In this document: one piece after another, positions 32,510-45,522 of the stretch
How the letters are laid out: every line of letters begins with the position of its first letter
How positions within the stretch are numbered: the first letter of the stretch is position 1
Assembly: GCA_011037195.1 (NCBI GenBank)
Contig: JAAEAF010014555.1
Location: 46,714-110,713 of the forward strand
Length of the DNA: 64,000 nt
DNA from: Triatoma infestans
Lineage: Eukaryota > Arthropoda > Insecta > Hemiptera > Reduviidae
Reading direction: 5' to 3'
Made by a program: the position numbers and the translations under genes
The notes under the pieces: model-generated
What the model saw: only the letters and a program-made list of their open reading frames with translations
Database searches by the model: none
Told to the model about the DNA's origin: nothing

Positions 32510-34420
32510 TACAGTGTTGCTTTTAATGTTAGTGATAACTGGTTTATAAATGTAACAGATATAGAAATTCCAACAGTTGTAAAAAACACTCTTACTTTAG
32601 GCTCTAAATTTTCAGTTCCTTATCAAGCTAAGACATTCCTGTGTCTAATATTATTTGTGACTTAGAATACGCGATCAACCAACTTGATGAAAACAAACAA
32701 GTTACACTGGGACTAAATGTATTAATGTTATTACAAATCATTTACACTCACTAACCCAGAAGCGATACCAGAATGATCCTACTTATCCCCTCCTTGATAA
32801 TATCAAAACCTCAAAAAAATTCCTTAAAGAAAATCCTGATATTCTAATCCTTTCCTCCGAAACCAATCAAACTGTTGCTCTGAATGGAGCCGATTATCAT
32901 TTAAAAATACAGAATCTTCTTACAGACACAAAAACTTACATTAAGTTAACAAAAGACCCCACTATACAATTAAATTACAAACCAACAAACTCATTAATGA
33001 CTTACATAAACATAAATACATTGACTTACACACAAAAAATCAGCTTATCAATACCACTCTACCACTCCTCCAAAAATTGATGGTCTCGTCAAAATCCATA
33101 AAATAGGTAATTCTTTACGACCTATTAATATTTCATCTATCAAATCTCCAAGTACCTAGCAGAATTAGTTAAACATTTTTCCAATGACAATTACAACATT
33201 AAAGATTCCTTTGCTCTCAAAGAGAAATTAGAAACTCTAAAACTTCCCGATAACTACATTTTCATATCTCTTGATGTCTGCTCCTTATTTACAAATGCTC
33301 CTATAAATGACACAATAACTCTAATAAAAAAGAAATTTCCATTTATTGGATAATAAAACAAAAATTCTTCGTCACATTACTCACCACACTGTAGTAACTA
33401 GGATACATTACATATAATAACCAATTTTATAAACAGATTTTTGGAACAGCAGTGGGTAGCAGCTTAGGATCAATTCTTGCTGATATTATCATGAACGACT
33501 TAATAGACAAATCCATTCCTGAACTCCCTTTTAAATTGCCCTTCTTTTACAAATATGTAGATGATTGGGTAACAGCAATACCATCCGACCAAGTACACAA
33601 AATCCTAGACATATTCAATTCTTTCCATCCTCGTCTACATTTTACTTACAAACTAAAAGACAACAATACTATTAGCTTTCTCGACTTAACCATTACACGC
33701 GATGTAACAATACTCTTATAACTAACTGGCACTCAAAATACATATGATCCGACCGTTACTTTCATTTCAAATCTCAACACAAATATTCCCAAAATATTAA
33801 TTTTCTTAAAGCTTCCCCGTCGCGTCTTTTCCCTTAGTCATCCCAAATTTCATCAGGACAATAAAAAAAGATTTCTATAATTTTTTCTAACAATGGCTAT
33901 CCTCAACACCTCATTAATAGAACACTTTACGAAATACTGTCATCTACACTCACCAACACACGACATTATGATAACAACTTAACTCATTCTCCTCATATTT
34001 CTGTTCTCCAACCACCTATGTAGGTTTCATTCAGAGAGCATCTCGAAAATTTTCAGACGCTCTAATATCACCCCACAAATGCACTAACACTATTAACAAG
34101 TTATACAGCAAACATAAAGACCCTACTCCCAACAAGTTAAAATCAGACCTCGTTTACCACATAGACTGTACACAATGTCCAGCTGATTATGTTGGTCAAA
34201 CTACACAATACTTATAAAATAGAATGTACCAACATGAATACGAGTGCAGATATAAAAATGACAAAGACTGCACTGACGAAACATTGTAGGGGAAAAAAAT
34301 CATAATTTTGATTTTTCCCAAACAAAAATACTAGCAATAGAAAGTAACAGGACAAAAAGAAATATATTAGAAATGATTTATATCAAAAGAAATAAATTGT
34401 CTGTTAATTTCGCAATAATA
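32510..34420 (+). pseudogene. PLE-2 reverse transcriptase with GIY-YIG endonuclease, degenerate
   Basis: Starts after the Harbinger insertion with NVTDIEIPTVVKNTLTLGSKF and PYQAKT, the conserved early Penelope segment. RT: SLDVCSLFTNAPINDTI (about 33270), GTAVGSSLGSILADIIMNDL (about 33445), FYKYVDDWVT with the catalytic YVDD (about 33548), NNTISFLDLTITRD (about 33662). Endonuclease: DLVYHIDCTQCPADYVGQT (about 34148). Many frame changes and stops are present. It belongs to a different subfamily from PLE-1 (YVDDW instead of YVDDF). Confidence 0.85.
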
Positions 34421-34789
34421 GTATGAATTTGTCCCGTTGTATAACGGTTTTTTCAGAGCATGACCTTCCTGAATTCCCTTTCACCTACCCCCATCACTAA
34501 AAATTTCCTCAAATCCCTTTCGCTTGCCTATTCATCTACTTTCGTTTCTGTAGATGATTTAAAACAAGACAGAATTAAAAAAAAAAAATTATTTTTCCCT
34601 TTTGCGATGTAACAAATGTGTATGTTCTAAATTCTTATTCCACATCTTCACGATTGTTTATATGGAAGTTCAATATTATTTAAAAAAAAAAATATTTTTT
34701 TTTTGCTTTGTTTGTTTTTGTTATTATTATTCTATTTTATAGTATTATTAATGCATTGTGGTTCCTCATTGTATTGTTTTTTAGATTAA

Positions 34790-34829
34790 AGCCTTGATAA
34801 AGACAGAAATTCTGTTGAAACGTGGCATA
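34790..34829 (+). ncRNA. PLE-2 hammerhead-like motif, right end
   Basis: Stem I GCC/GGC, core TTGATAA (consensus CTGATGA), stem II ACAGA/TCTGT and GAAACGTG. Two core changes and a GTG triplet make it a variant or dead ribozyme. Confidence 0.4.
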
Positions 34830-34872
34830 AGTGAGTGTTTTTTCTTGACCGATACTCACCAAATTTCTTCAT

Positions 34873-35965
34873 AAAAATAATTATGTTGTATTAAGAAAAT
34901 TAATGTTGCAGGAGTCAAGAGAATTATTTTATGAACCTTTAATTAAAACTTGTAAAAAAATTAAGTGTAAAGTATAATGATATAGTATTGTCATTAGGGT
35001 ATTTATTATATGAACAGGGAATGGGTGTAATTAAAAGGAAATCTACCTCCCTCAGTGTTGTTCTAATATAATTTTAATTCCAAAAGATAAAGGAGTTTTA
35101 AATATTAATATAAACAAGATCTCCCATTATTGTTTTGTATGATTTAATTGTATTCAGAGAATAAAGTTAATAGGAAGAAGGGCCCGTTCTGGAAGTTATG
35201 TGATGATCAACAACTAAATAACTAAGTACCAACTTTTAGCTACTTCAAATTCATTTCTATTAGAAAGAACCCGTTAGCGTGGGTGAGCGTTAGTTGGGAA
35301 AGTGGTATCTAGAAGGCTGTTATCTGTGGAGTGCACAGTTTGTTTAGTGGGAGAACAAAAAGATAAGTCTTCATAGGAGTGATAATGGCCAACTAGCTGT
35401 TGAAGAACGTGGTGACTGCTTCACTAAAAGGAAAAGATGATTTTTTTTTGGTTTTTAGGAAACATGTGTGATGGCCAGCCTGACAGGATGTGGACACTCT
35501 TACCTTATTTCTCTCTGTTTACTAACAAAATACTTTTCCACACAAAGTTAAGTTTTTCTCTCCTTTTTTCCTTCTCTACTACAAACTGTTCTCTCTCTCG
35601 ATCGCTACTTTTGAAATGTTACTTTTTTTCTTTAAGAAAACTTTTGTTACTTATATTTCTCAAGACCGTTCTCTCTTGCTCTCTCTCCGTTCAGGTGGAA
35701 ACTAAAGTGACAAAGTGGATATTTCTCTTCTCTTTTTAAGATACCATTATTTTTCAGATTTTATTTGAAAAGTTTTTCATAAAAAACGCACACAAAACAA
35801 AGAAAAGAAACCATGACTTTCTTAAACAATATAATATATTAAAAGACTGTGATAAATTCAGAAGTAAAGAAGAGTTGAGATTGAAGTTGTCATTTCTTTG
35901 CTTTTAGGGCATTTCTCTAAACCATTTCTAACTTGTATTCCACGATCACCTAGGGAACCAAATAA
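34873..35965. other. No recognised gene
   Basis: T-rich and TC-rich sequence (35430-35740) gives a 100-residue low-complexity frame, which I do not support as a gene. Confidence 0.45.
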
Positions 35966-35969
35966 ATAA

Positions 35970-36560
35970 ACAAATCTGGTGTGAAGCACCCTCATGATTT
36001 CTCTTGCTGCTATTAATATACAGAGAACAATAAATTGATCAAAATCAAATCAATCGAGGCTGCTTAATGCTGCGTAGACATGGATAATTAAATAATAAAG
36101 TGAAAATAACTAGCCTATAAATAATTAGAATATAAAGATGTCACATACATATTCCATAGTATCCCCCCCTACATACATATTCCCTCCCTAGTATCTCCCC
36201 CTTCAATATTTCAATTTTGTTTCCAGAAACTTTTTCACCAAAAAAAAAAAAAACGATAAATTTAAAGACTGTGCAGTCTGTAATAACGAGTTTAAAAGAA
36301 ACTCATTTCCCACTTTCGGCTAACGCATTTTCTACAAAATATCTTCAACGCTCACTGGGGTTTTTGTCTTGTTATTTTTTGAGATATATTTCGTTCACTA
36401 TTTCGTATACATACGATCACAAACACACAATAAATTTGCTAAAAAAAAAAAACTTTGTTCACATTCAGGTTACCTGAAAACATGTATTTCCGGGAAAGAC
36501 TGAACTTTTCATTTCGAAAAATTGGACTCAATATTCTAGTCTTATTCCAGTAAGAGAAAG
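35970..36560 (+). repeat. AR copy
   Basis: Runs from 'ctggtgtgaagcaccctcatg' to 'ttggactcaatattctagtcttattcc' followed by 'agtaagagaaagtaat'. The middle is shortened. Confidence 0.65.
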
Positions 36561-36949
36561 TAATAAAGAAAGAAAAAATATTGTATTTTGCAGTGGGAGA
36601 GTGCTAACTGTACACTATTTCCAACCTAGCAACTCTTTTTCTCTCACCTCTTATTTCACACAGCTTCTCATTCGCGCGCACACAAATACTTTATAGTACA
36701 CTAGAGGCCTCTATTGTTGATAGCAGCAAGGATGCTAAAACTGCTTACATAGCAGCTCTATCTAAATGCATGAGAGAGACAGCGGTCCAAATGCCTCACA
36801 GTACATCCAAATACACTCTGAAAAGCAGTTGTTCCATGTTACAGGGCCATTCTGAAAACAATTCTTAACGGTCCCTGTGTGGTGATTAGATTTAACGATA
36901 AATTTTCAGTAGTTCAGCCACCGTTCAAACATTTTATACAGCTGACAGC
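36561..36949. other. No recognised feature
   Basis: Mixed sequence; a somewhat GC-richer segment at 36700-36860 has stops in all frames I tried. Confidence 0.35.
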
Positions 36950-37570
36950 ACGAAACTGAGGGAACTATTACATTTTCAGTAGAAGAACTTCAAAATCGGA
37001 AAAAACAATATTGAGAATTTTTCTCCTTATCAGAGATTTTTCCACTAAAATTAATTTTGAATCCGTGAAAAAGTGTAAAATATATTCAATAAAGTTGTAC
37101 ATCCGGTTAAGGGATTTCATCTGAAACTTTTATGTTGGACTACTTAGAAATATGAAAAAATGAATTTTTAAAAAAATACTTGATCGATCCTTGGGGACCT
37201 TAAAATATCTATTTCCTGCGACAATTCGACTTTGAAAACATGACACGATCGCAACACTTTCTCTTAGTAAGAGAAAGTAAAAACTTATCAATGTTTTTTA
37301 TTAAAATTATAATGTGATTATAGTAGTACCGGAATAGTTCCGGTATTTTGCGGTTGAGGATTTGAGATTTTCCGCTTTTGAGTTATGCTGTTCTTCTACA
37401 TATTTATATATATACATATACACACTCACACATACAGATCAATTTTTACAAATAATTTTTTCGGACTTTAGAGGACCTCAAGATTTGTATTTTCGGTGAA
37501 AACTCGATATCGAAAATTTGGTACAATTGCAATACTTCCTGTTTCTCATCAGCAGTAAGAGAAAGTAATA
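36950..37570 (+). repeat. Two AR 3' fragments in tandem
   Basis: Each ends with the AR terminal block: 'atgacacgatcgcaacactttctcttag' (about 37240) and 'ggtacaattgcaatacttcctgtt' (about 37520), followed by 'gtaagagaaagtaa'. Confidence 0.65.
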
Positions 37571-38574
37571 AACCAATCAATCGGAATTCATGTTAATTTA
37601 GCGAAGAAGACGCTAAGATACTTGTAAATTAGGATTTGATAAGTGCTTGTAAATTAGAAACTTTGATGGAAACAAGTATGAATAATAATTGATGGAAATT
37701 GCTTTTGAACCAAAATTTAACATTTACATGAAAATTGGACGTTACAAAATGAAACACTAAGTTAAATTACTGAGGACAGTTTGAACATTGTGGTAAGACT
37801 GTAGTTTACCTGTCAGATATATTATATAGTTAATATTCGTGTTGGTAACACTGGCATTGGCTATGATCTAGACGGCACATTAATAGGCAGATAGACTGTG
37901 CAAGTGCTGGCCTCTATTGGTGGTTCTACTAAAACAGTAGTGTTATGGTGTGAGGTTGTATAACAGAATCAGAGAGAGTGAGAGGGAGTGCAGGTACAAT
38001 ATAACCTGGCTCTATACAAACAGCTGCTAGTCTAAGTACAAAATTAATTTCTAACCGTCAATGACAGAACGTTGTTGGAAACAGTTCGCCTTCCCAGTCA
38101 CACACTACTTGACGCTAACTTCATTATTCACGTTAAATTTCACGCAAACTAACACAGAAACTACATTTCCATTTCCATCTATCTCCCTACTCCTTCATTC
38201 CATTTCCCCCCCAACAACCCACAACACTCTCACCATGATGTCACTAGTCTAGTGTTAATCGGAATTGCTATATAACCTTACCACAATATAATAAATGTAT
38301 TGTCTAATGGTCTTTCGACTATTTATTTCAAATTGTACATGTCACGGCAATTATGTGATAAGAAATTATCAAACTTTGTAACATTTAATTCTTACAATTT
38401 TGAATGACCAATTTTCTTAAATATCGGAATTTTAACTAAACATTTAGTTTCCTTAACTTCCACCAGGTGATGGAACATAATTGTACTTGTGTAAAGGCTT
38501 GCAGTAAACGGATGGATATGCAAGGCAGAATCCTCGGTGTATGATGTAAGAATGCACAAGTATTGCTAGGGAAA
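37571..38574. other. No recognised feature
   Basis: No gene, RNA or element ends seen. A short GA-rich run lies near 37970. Confidence 0.4.
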
Positions 38575-39007
38575 ACGTTTGGTGTATAACACACGACTTT
38601 CTCTTTCTCTAATTAATACAAGTTAATCAATAAATTTTCTTTATAATTGCAACGTATCAGCTGGGCACGAAAATAGTGAATGTGCACAAAGTTTTTGCTT
38701 CGTGTTTAATATCCTTCTTAAAGTTATTTTAAGTATTTTTGTAGAGTTCACTTCTAGCTATTTTAGAGTGCTCATCTGTTCTGACTATTATTTGAAAGTT
38801 TAAATTTATTTTAAACATTCAGTGGAAGAGGTGAAACTGTGTGTGTCTCTATAACGTTGATGGTCATAGTGCAGGTAAATCAGAGCAGATACATTCAGGC
38901 GCATGTACATTTTACTTGTTACCAACCAATTTTTATTAATACTTAATATCCCTACCTGTATAATCTTTTCCTAAACTTCATTTTTCTTTTAATTAACAAT
39001 AATTATA

Positions 39008-40114
39008 GAGGCCAATAGGCCTTAGCGATACAGAAGTCGACTCCAAGTCAATTACTGACGATGACAATGAGTGGTACGCATCTTCAAAAAAACTAAAAAG
39101 GCCTAATACTTCTCCTGGCAAAAGTAAAGGGAAAAATCCAGCGCCAAGTACGAGACTGAGAAGTGCGTCAATTTCTTCAAATAAATCTAATCGATCAACA
39201 GTTCAAGGAGCTGGCGGAATACAGCCTAACAATGCAGCCACAACATCAACTGATGGGACTTCAGCCTTTTTCACGCCAAATCCTTTTGCACCTCTCAAGC
39301 GTGATGAGACAACCCCAGCAACCAATAAAAATCCTGTTGATAAATACAAACCTCCACCCACATTTTTAAACTATGTTAGCAATTACATGGAACTCTGTAA
39401 AGTGTTATCAAGTCTTATCGGCCCACAGTCATTCTCATGCAAGACTATGGTAACAGACATAAAAATAAATACTACAACCGTAGCTGCATACAGGGCAGTA
39501 GTTAGATATCTGAGAGATAAAGGTGCAGACTTCCACACCTTTCAGTTGAAGGAAGATAAAGCCTATCGCGTTGTATTGCGATATTTACATCAAACTACGC
39601 CCATGGAGGCTATTAAGGAAGAAATTGAACTGCTAGGTTTCAAAGTGAGAGCTGTCTCCAAAGTATTACACCCAGTTAGCAAAGCTCCATCGCCATTATT
39701 CTTCGATAACCTTGAACCCCAACAGAATAATTCTGATATTTTTAAAATAACCAATCTTCTTTATACTCAAATCAAAGTAGAAGAACCACACAAGACCATG
39801 GAAATTATCCAGTGTAAGCAATGCCAGCAATACGGGCATTCCAAAAGTTATTGCAACCATCCACCAAGATGCGTTCTTGCGCTAGAAATCATTTTACATC
39901 TGCATGCAATAAACCAAGGGATACTCCTCCAAAGTGTGCTCTGTGTCTGAGAGAGCATTCAGGCAACTGGCGAGGTTGTGTGATACGTAAAGAACTACAG
40001 AGACTAAGAAGAGACAGTGAACGAGAGCTTAGAGGATCACTTCCAACAAGAATAGTTTACGCACCAAACCTAACTACCAATAATTTTCCCAACCTTCCAC
40101 AACGTCAGAAGTAG
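39008..40114 (+). pseudogene. LINE-C gag (Jockey ORF1), frameshifted
   Basis: An open frame is readable from RPIGLSDTEVDSKSITDDDN at about 39008 through a proline/serine-rich segment, without a visible start codon. Next comes a region resembling the PRE_C2HC domain (KAYRVVLRYLHQTTPMEAIK to RAVSKVLHPVSK, about 39555-39680). Three CCHC-type knuckles follow: CKQCQQYGHSKSYC (39815), CARNHFTSAC after a frameshift at about 39870, and CALCLREHSGNWRGC. Such gag proteins bind element RNA. The frame ends at 40114. Confidence 0.8.
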
Positions 40115-40329
40115 CAGCAGCAGCAGCAATAACAACAAACATCAAATCGACATGTGTCCTGTGCAGAGATCCTGAGGTCGCTCCCGCCTCACCTATCCCC
40201 CTTCTTTCAATGATATCACCTCTCTATTAAGCACATTCACTAATGAATTTAAGTCCTTAATTAATCCTTTTATTACACTTCTCACCACCGTCGTCAGCGA
40301 ACTACTGATAACAGATCATAAATTCCCCA

Positions 40330-42870
40330 ACTCACTATTCCCTTTCCATTCTTCTATGGAACGCCAACGGACTGACATCCCACAGAAACGAACTGGACGT
40401 ATTTTTACATGACCGAAGAATCGACGTGGCACTGATTACCGAAACTCATTTCACTAACAGATCATACTTTAAAATACGAGATTATATCACCATACTGAAC
40501 CGACCCCCGATGACACAGCGCATGGAGGTACAGCAATATTAATTCGAAGCTCCTCCTTCTATTACCTCGTCCCAAACAATCCTACAGATTCCCTCCAATC
40601 AACCATCGTTTTCTTAGAATCAAATCCGTTTCCTTCAAAATTGCTGCTGAGTACTGCCCTCCAAATAAACCTCTCTTCAGTCAACAATTCCTATCATTTT
40701 TCAAAACCCTGGGTCCAAAATTCATTTCTGGTAGCGACTACAACGCGAAACATCCACGGCAGGGTTGTCGTGTTGCAAATCCACGTGGACATATTCTTCT
40801 TGATGCTCTATATCGTATTCTTATTGGTTCTCCACAACCCACTTACTGGCCAACATCTCAGTCCAAATTACCTGACATACTAGATTTCTTTATTACCTCA
40901 CAAACTACTTCCATCCACTCTGATACATTCACAGTCAATTATCTCTCCTCTGACCACATTCCAGTCATCCTCGTCCTCGACACACTATCCACAACCACGA
41001 ACTACAGACCTACGCTGAGCCTGGACCTACTAATTGGAGATTGTTTCAAGAACATTTAGAGCAAAAAATAGATTTGATTATTTCTTTAAAGATTAGAGAA
41101 GAGATTGACCATTACTCAACTTACTCAATACAAACTTCTGCTTGGGACCCAACACGAATCACTAAGAAAAATACCACACACTACACGACAATTTACCACT
41201 ATATATCAGAAAGTTAATAACTAAGAAACGTCGAGTTAGATCAATTTGACACTTAACTCGGTATCCATCAGACAAAAGAATATACAACAAACTGACTAGA
41301 CAGCTGAAATCTGCTCTAGCAAAACTAAAAGTGGACAGTCACAATGATTACACAGCATCTCTCACAACTGAAAATAAATCTTTATGGACTGCAAGGCGAC
41401 TAATTCTTTCTTTTAAAAACACACCATCACCACTCCGTAAAGATAATGGAATGTGAGCCACAACTGATAATTAAAAAGCAGACTTGTTTGCCCAATACCT
41501 AACCACAGTCTTCCAAGCCATCCTGACACATCTGATCCTGATTTTACACATCAAATACAGACAGACGTAGATATCGCTCTCCAACTCTCTCCTCCTCCCA
41601 AGTTTCTCACATCATAAAACACCTACCATCCGAAAAAGCGCAAGGCGTTGACTTAATTACATCAAAAATCCTATCCCATCTCCCAAAGAAAGCAATAGTA
41701 CTTCTTACAACAATATACAATTCAGTTCTCCGAACCTCATCATCTCCTAACTTCCTACCGTCTGATAAGCCTCCCCCCTGATGGGTAAGATTCTTGAAAA
41801 ACTCATCCTCAAGAGAATTCACAATCTCCTTGGACACTCTGAAGTAATACCCAACCATCAGTTCGGATTTCGAAGCCTACATTCCACCGTTCACCAATGC
41901 CATCGCGTTGTAGACGTCATCGCTTCCTCTTAGATATTGAGCAAGCATTTGATACGGTATGGCACCAGGGGCTGCTGTGGAAGCTCAATAGCATCCTTCC
42001 TTATACCTAATTACCTCATCCTTAATTCTTACCTCTCACACAGATATTTCGGTGTAAGTGTTGGGCACTCCTTGTCTTCCTATGACCTTTTAGCAGCTGG
42101 TGTCCCACAGGGAAGTACCCTTCTCCCATTCCTTTCACAATATATACTGCCGATATTCCAACCAATCCGAACACTCATACCTTTACCTACGCAGATGACA
42201 CAGCCATCCTTTCCCCACATCCTGATCCTGTCCTAAGCACACGTAACCTTCAGCAGCATTTGCAATCCCTAGAGAAATGGTTTTGCAGATGGAGAATGAA
42301 GGTTAACGTCCAAAAAAGCAAAAATATTACGTTCACTCTAAGACGTGTCATTTGTCCTCTAGTTCATATGAACCACTCTTATTACCATGCGTTGATACAA
42401 TTAAATATCTAGGACAAACGCCTGATATGGAACCCACATACAAGACTGAAACGAAACGAAGTAAAAAAACGTTACAGCCTACTCAAGCGACTACTAGACA
42501 GACGCTCAAAACTAACTTTAAACAACAAATTACTTATCTACCACAGTCTTCCAAGCAGTAGATAGTATCTTCTTATTAAAACCAATTTGGACTTATGGAC
42601 TCGAGTTATGGGGCTCAACCAAGCGTTCCAATATCCACCCTCTCCAAACTCTACAATCCAAAATACTCCTTGTATAATCAACGCTCCGTTTTACATTTCT
42701 AACCGGACAATACATTCCGATCTCCAGATTCCATTTATAAGTGACCTGGTTCAAATACGATACCGCAAATTTCACACCCGTCTCGCACATCATCACAATC
42801 CATTAATTCACCAACTTTCCTCAGCAGCCATTCCAGATAACCCTCCTCGACGGCTGAGGCGGCAGTGACC
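40330..42870 (+). pseudogene. LINE-C pol (endonuclease and RT), degenerate
   Basis: Endonuclease start LLWNANGLTSHRNELDVFL and DVALITETHFT (about 40350-40450). RT pieces: GKILEKLILKRIHNLL and NHQFGFRSLHST (about 41780-41890), LDIEQAFDTVWHQGLLWKL (about 41930), YADDTAILSPHPDP (about 42188) and QSLEKWFCRWRMKVNVQKSK (about 42265). The C-terminal WTYGLELWGSTKRSN is at about 42590. Frames change repeatedly and stops are common, so no activity is expected. There is no RNase H, in keeping with the Jockey group. Confidence 0.8.
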
Positions 42871-43100
42871 TCGTGATCTCTTATAAGTGCGCAGCGAAAT
42901 ACTGTGGAGGGTCACCACTGAGTGATTTCTCCATTCCCGTGATTGTAAGTCATCTCATTTACTTGTTGCTGGTTACGCAAGCGTACCAAAAACTGTAAAT
43001 TTCCAAATAAATGATTAGAAAAAAAAAATTGCAACGTTACAATGGTTGGTTGGGCTGGTCATAAACATGATGGTAGGGATTTTACTTGTATACCTACCTG

Positions 43101-43515
43101 CAGCGCCCGCTCTAGCGGTTACGTTGCTCCGGACAAAAAGACAAATTGCCGCCCCTTAATAACATATATATATATATTTTTTTTTTAAGCAGCTCTATAC
43201 ATGTTCAAACATAAGCTGAAGCAGCGCTCTGCTCGCTTGCTAATACTATTCTGTTCAGAGAAGTATATGCATGTTCAAACAAGTTCAAACATCATCCTTT
43301 ACAAATTCTTCGTTAATTCTTCTTCATTAATATTGTCAATATTTTTAGCTTTTAGACATATACAATACAAATAAGCTATGCAGTGCAAATTTTTAGCGAA
43401 CGAAAAAATCGATATATGAAATTTTCTATTAATTGAGTATTTAACACATCAATATTTTTCTCACACAGCACAAAATGCCACAAAATGGGATAAATGTACC
43501 CTAGAGCGGGCGCTG
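43101..43515. mobile_element. hAT-like MITE, 415 bp
   Basis: Perfect 15-bp inverted ends CAGCGCCCGCTCTAG / CTAGAGCGGGCGCTG. No coding sequence. The 8-bp flanks no longer match clearly, so the superfamily rests on the end sequence and on the interruption of the AR text 'tatacctgagc'. Confidence 0.7.
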
Positions 43516-43916
43516 ATACGAGCCTTATGTGGAGCGCTCTATGTCAAAAACCAACAAAACTTGTGCAAATTTAAATTTAAACCAAATGAGAGACGCTCCA
43601 TAACTCCGAAATCAATGATTCAGAAAACTTTTTCAAATAAAAGTGATACGTTTCTATCTATGCAACGAGTACAACGAACATTCCAAGTTTAAAGAAAATC
43701 GTTGGAACCGTTTAGAGAAAATTCCAAAACACTCAAAATACTTTTAGATTGCACCTTCGGTAAACCAAGGCTTGAATGCTTTTAATGTGTATTAATTTTA
43801 TAAAGATGATAAAACCATATACATTATACTGAAGTGGTGTGTTAGAGGAAAGCAGGACGCTACTGTTCCCCCACTACCCCTAAAAAATAAATTTTCCCGG
43901 AAAAATGGTTACACCC

Positions 43917-45522
43917 CACGAGTATGGGGTGCCAGAAATGCCACAAGCTCAGTGATGAAAGGCCGAGGGAAGGGGTAATTAAGGGCGCCACGCTATTGTT
44001 CGACAAGAAAAGTAAAATAAAATGTCACATAAATAGCTAAAATAAAATCGGCTAAGGAATTAGTTAGCGGTTAATCACATAACAAAATGGACGAACCGAA
44101 TTATGACTGAAAAAGAAAAATAAAAATAAATTAACACAGAACTAACAATTGTATTGGGGGAGGGCGAACAACAGCGAAAAACCCTCCAAGAAAAAAGGCA
44201 GAAATGATAGAGTGGTAATATTAAAGGGATGTACAAAAAAAAAAATAACGTACGGATAAATTAATGCCTAATGGCTAAAAATTAAATTAAATACATAAAA
44301 GGAAAATTCCAATAAATAAGTAAATAACCCAGGAGAAGGGGAGGAAAAGAAAAAAAAAGGAAAGATAAAAAGAATTATAAAAGTGAAGCGGCCACTACTG
44401 GGATTGAACTAGCAATCTCCGAATTCACTGAGTAGCGCTTTAAACCAACTCGACCAGTGGCCTCTTACCGGTTACCATGTATGATTTCTTACTAAGTCTT
44501 TTCTGGCAATAGGTTTCAAGCTTCTCTCTTTTTAGGTTTCAAGATTCTCTCTTTTGAGAAAATCTAATTTTCATCTTTAGGAGCAACCAAATTCAATAGA
44601 CCAACATTTTACACATTTATTTACACAATTACAAATTATTTATAATACACACAAAGCCTAAAACTCACTAGCTTAAACAAAAACAAGGAATACAAAAAAT
44701 ATTTCCTTGGGTACTACTACATATATTATGTGCACATGCCTAATTATATACTTAATTATAATGGTACATTGACAGAATAAATTAGTCCCTTTTGACAAAA
44801 AAAAAGGAAAACAAAAAAATCAAAACAAATTAAAAATAGCCACACCTTAACCTAACTTCCCTACCCTCCCAATATGAGTTAATGTAATTAAACCCTAAAT
44901 GGTTGCGATTGAATAAAAATGATTATATTTGACGTTATTGATTTTTTTTTTTAACGAACCCAACCCAGGCCTGGGGTTAGCACACACAGATGAAGGAGAC
45001 GGCTTACTTTCTTTGTCGGCAGTTTTCCACGTAACATCTGGCGTCTTCGGCTTCCACAATTTCACCTTTCCTAATCCCCTTGCGGGTATTCTTCCACTTC
45101 TAGCGTGGATGATGGTTTCCTTGTGATATGTTCTGTTCCCACAATGTAGTCGGATCAACCGAGTAAACCAGAACCTGCCCTCTGTTACCTTCCTCTTCTC
45201 TTTACTCTCACCAGTGCCTGCCTTGTACTTTCTCTTCTTTCTTGCTACCTATTTATCTTAATATATCTTCTACTTAACTAATTTCCTAATTATTACCATC
45301 CTTATGATTATAATCTTTTTTATTTATTTTGGCGCATTAAACTTATTTCCCCTTTTTTTTCCCCCGGGGTGCCCCTTAATAAGATTATTTCGCCTGAAAC
45401 CTACTACCACTCCTACTCTCTCAATCTACTAACAGGTCCCCCAAATAACCAAAGTAGAAGAATTAAAAAAAGAAACCCGGGAGTACTATTATTTCCTTCT
45501 AGCCACACAACCATCATAACAA
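43917..45522. mobile_element. Unclassified 1.6-kb insertion in AR
   Basis: The AR text 'ggaaaaatgtttcaaataaaag' is interrupted and 'aaaatg(g)ttac' occurs at both borders, an imperfect target duplication. The left end holds a small palindrome (ACCCCACGAGTATGGGGT); the right part has 'cccccggggtgcccc'. No transposase or RT is recognisable. A tRNA-like segment lies in the middle. Confidence 0.5.
44390..44462 (-). tRNA. tRNA-like sequence or SINE head
   Basis: 73 nt with a perfect 7-bp acceptor stem GGCCACT/AGTGGCC, an A-box-like TGGTCGAGTTGG and a B-box-like AGTTCAATCCC. The T stem has a mismatch and the D arm is irregular, so it is more likely a tRNA-derived pseudogene or SINE promoter than a working tRNA. 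I could not assign an anticodon. Confidence 0.45.

Larger units (their letters stand above)
27547..34872 (+). mobile_element. PLE-2: older Penelope-like element, interrupted by two insertions
   Basis: Its left end (27547-27728) is an inverted copy of its right end (about 34650-34872): both carry 'gaagaaatttggtga', 'cggtcaagaaaaaacac/t', and 'ttgataaag'. Its body is split by PLE-1 (27742-31500) and by a Harbinger-like element (31577-32509). The remaining coding region (31514-31573 and 32510-34420) encodes a Penelope RT and GIY-YIG domain, heavily mutated. No clear target duplication was found. Confidence 0.75.
38656..43026 (+). mobile_element. LINE-C: Jockey-type non-LTR retrotransposon
   Basis: About 4.4 kb with gag and pol regions and a 3' A-run. 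AATTGCAACGT occurs at 38645-38655 and 43027-43037, consistent with a target duplication inside the AR copy. The 5' boundary is set by that match and carries some uncertainty. Confidence 0.75.

Noticed and set aside
35437..35739. 100-residue plus frame with a hydrophobic look
   Set aside because: Low-complexity T/C-rich sequence; no conserved pattern and no splice or promoter context.
44929..45158. Overlapping plus and minus frames inside the 1.6-kb insertion
   Set aside because: Neither resembles a transposase, RT or capsid-like protein; kept only as part of the unclassified element.
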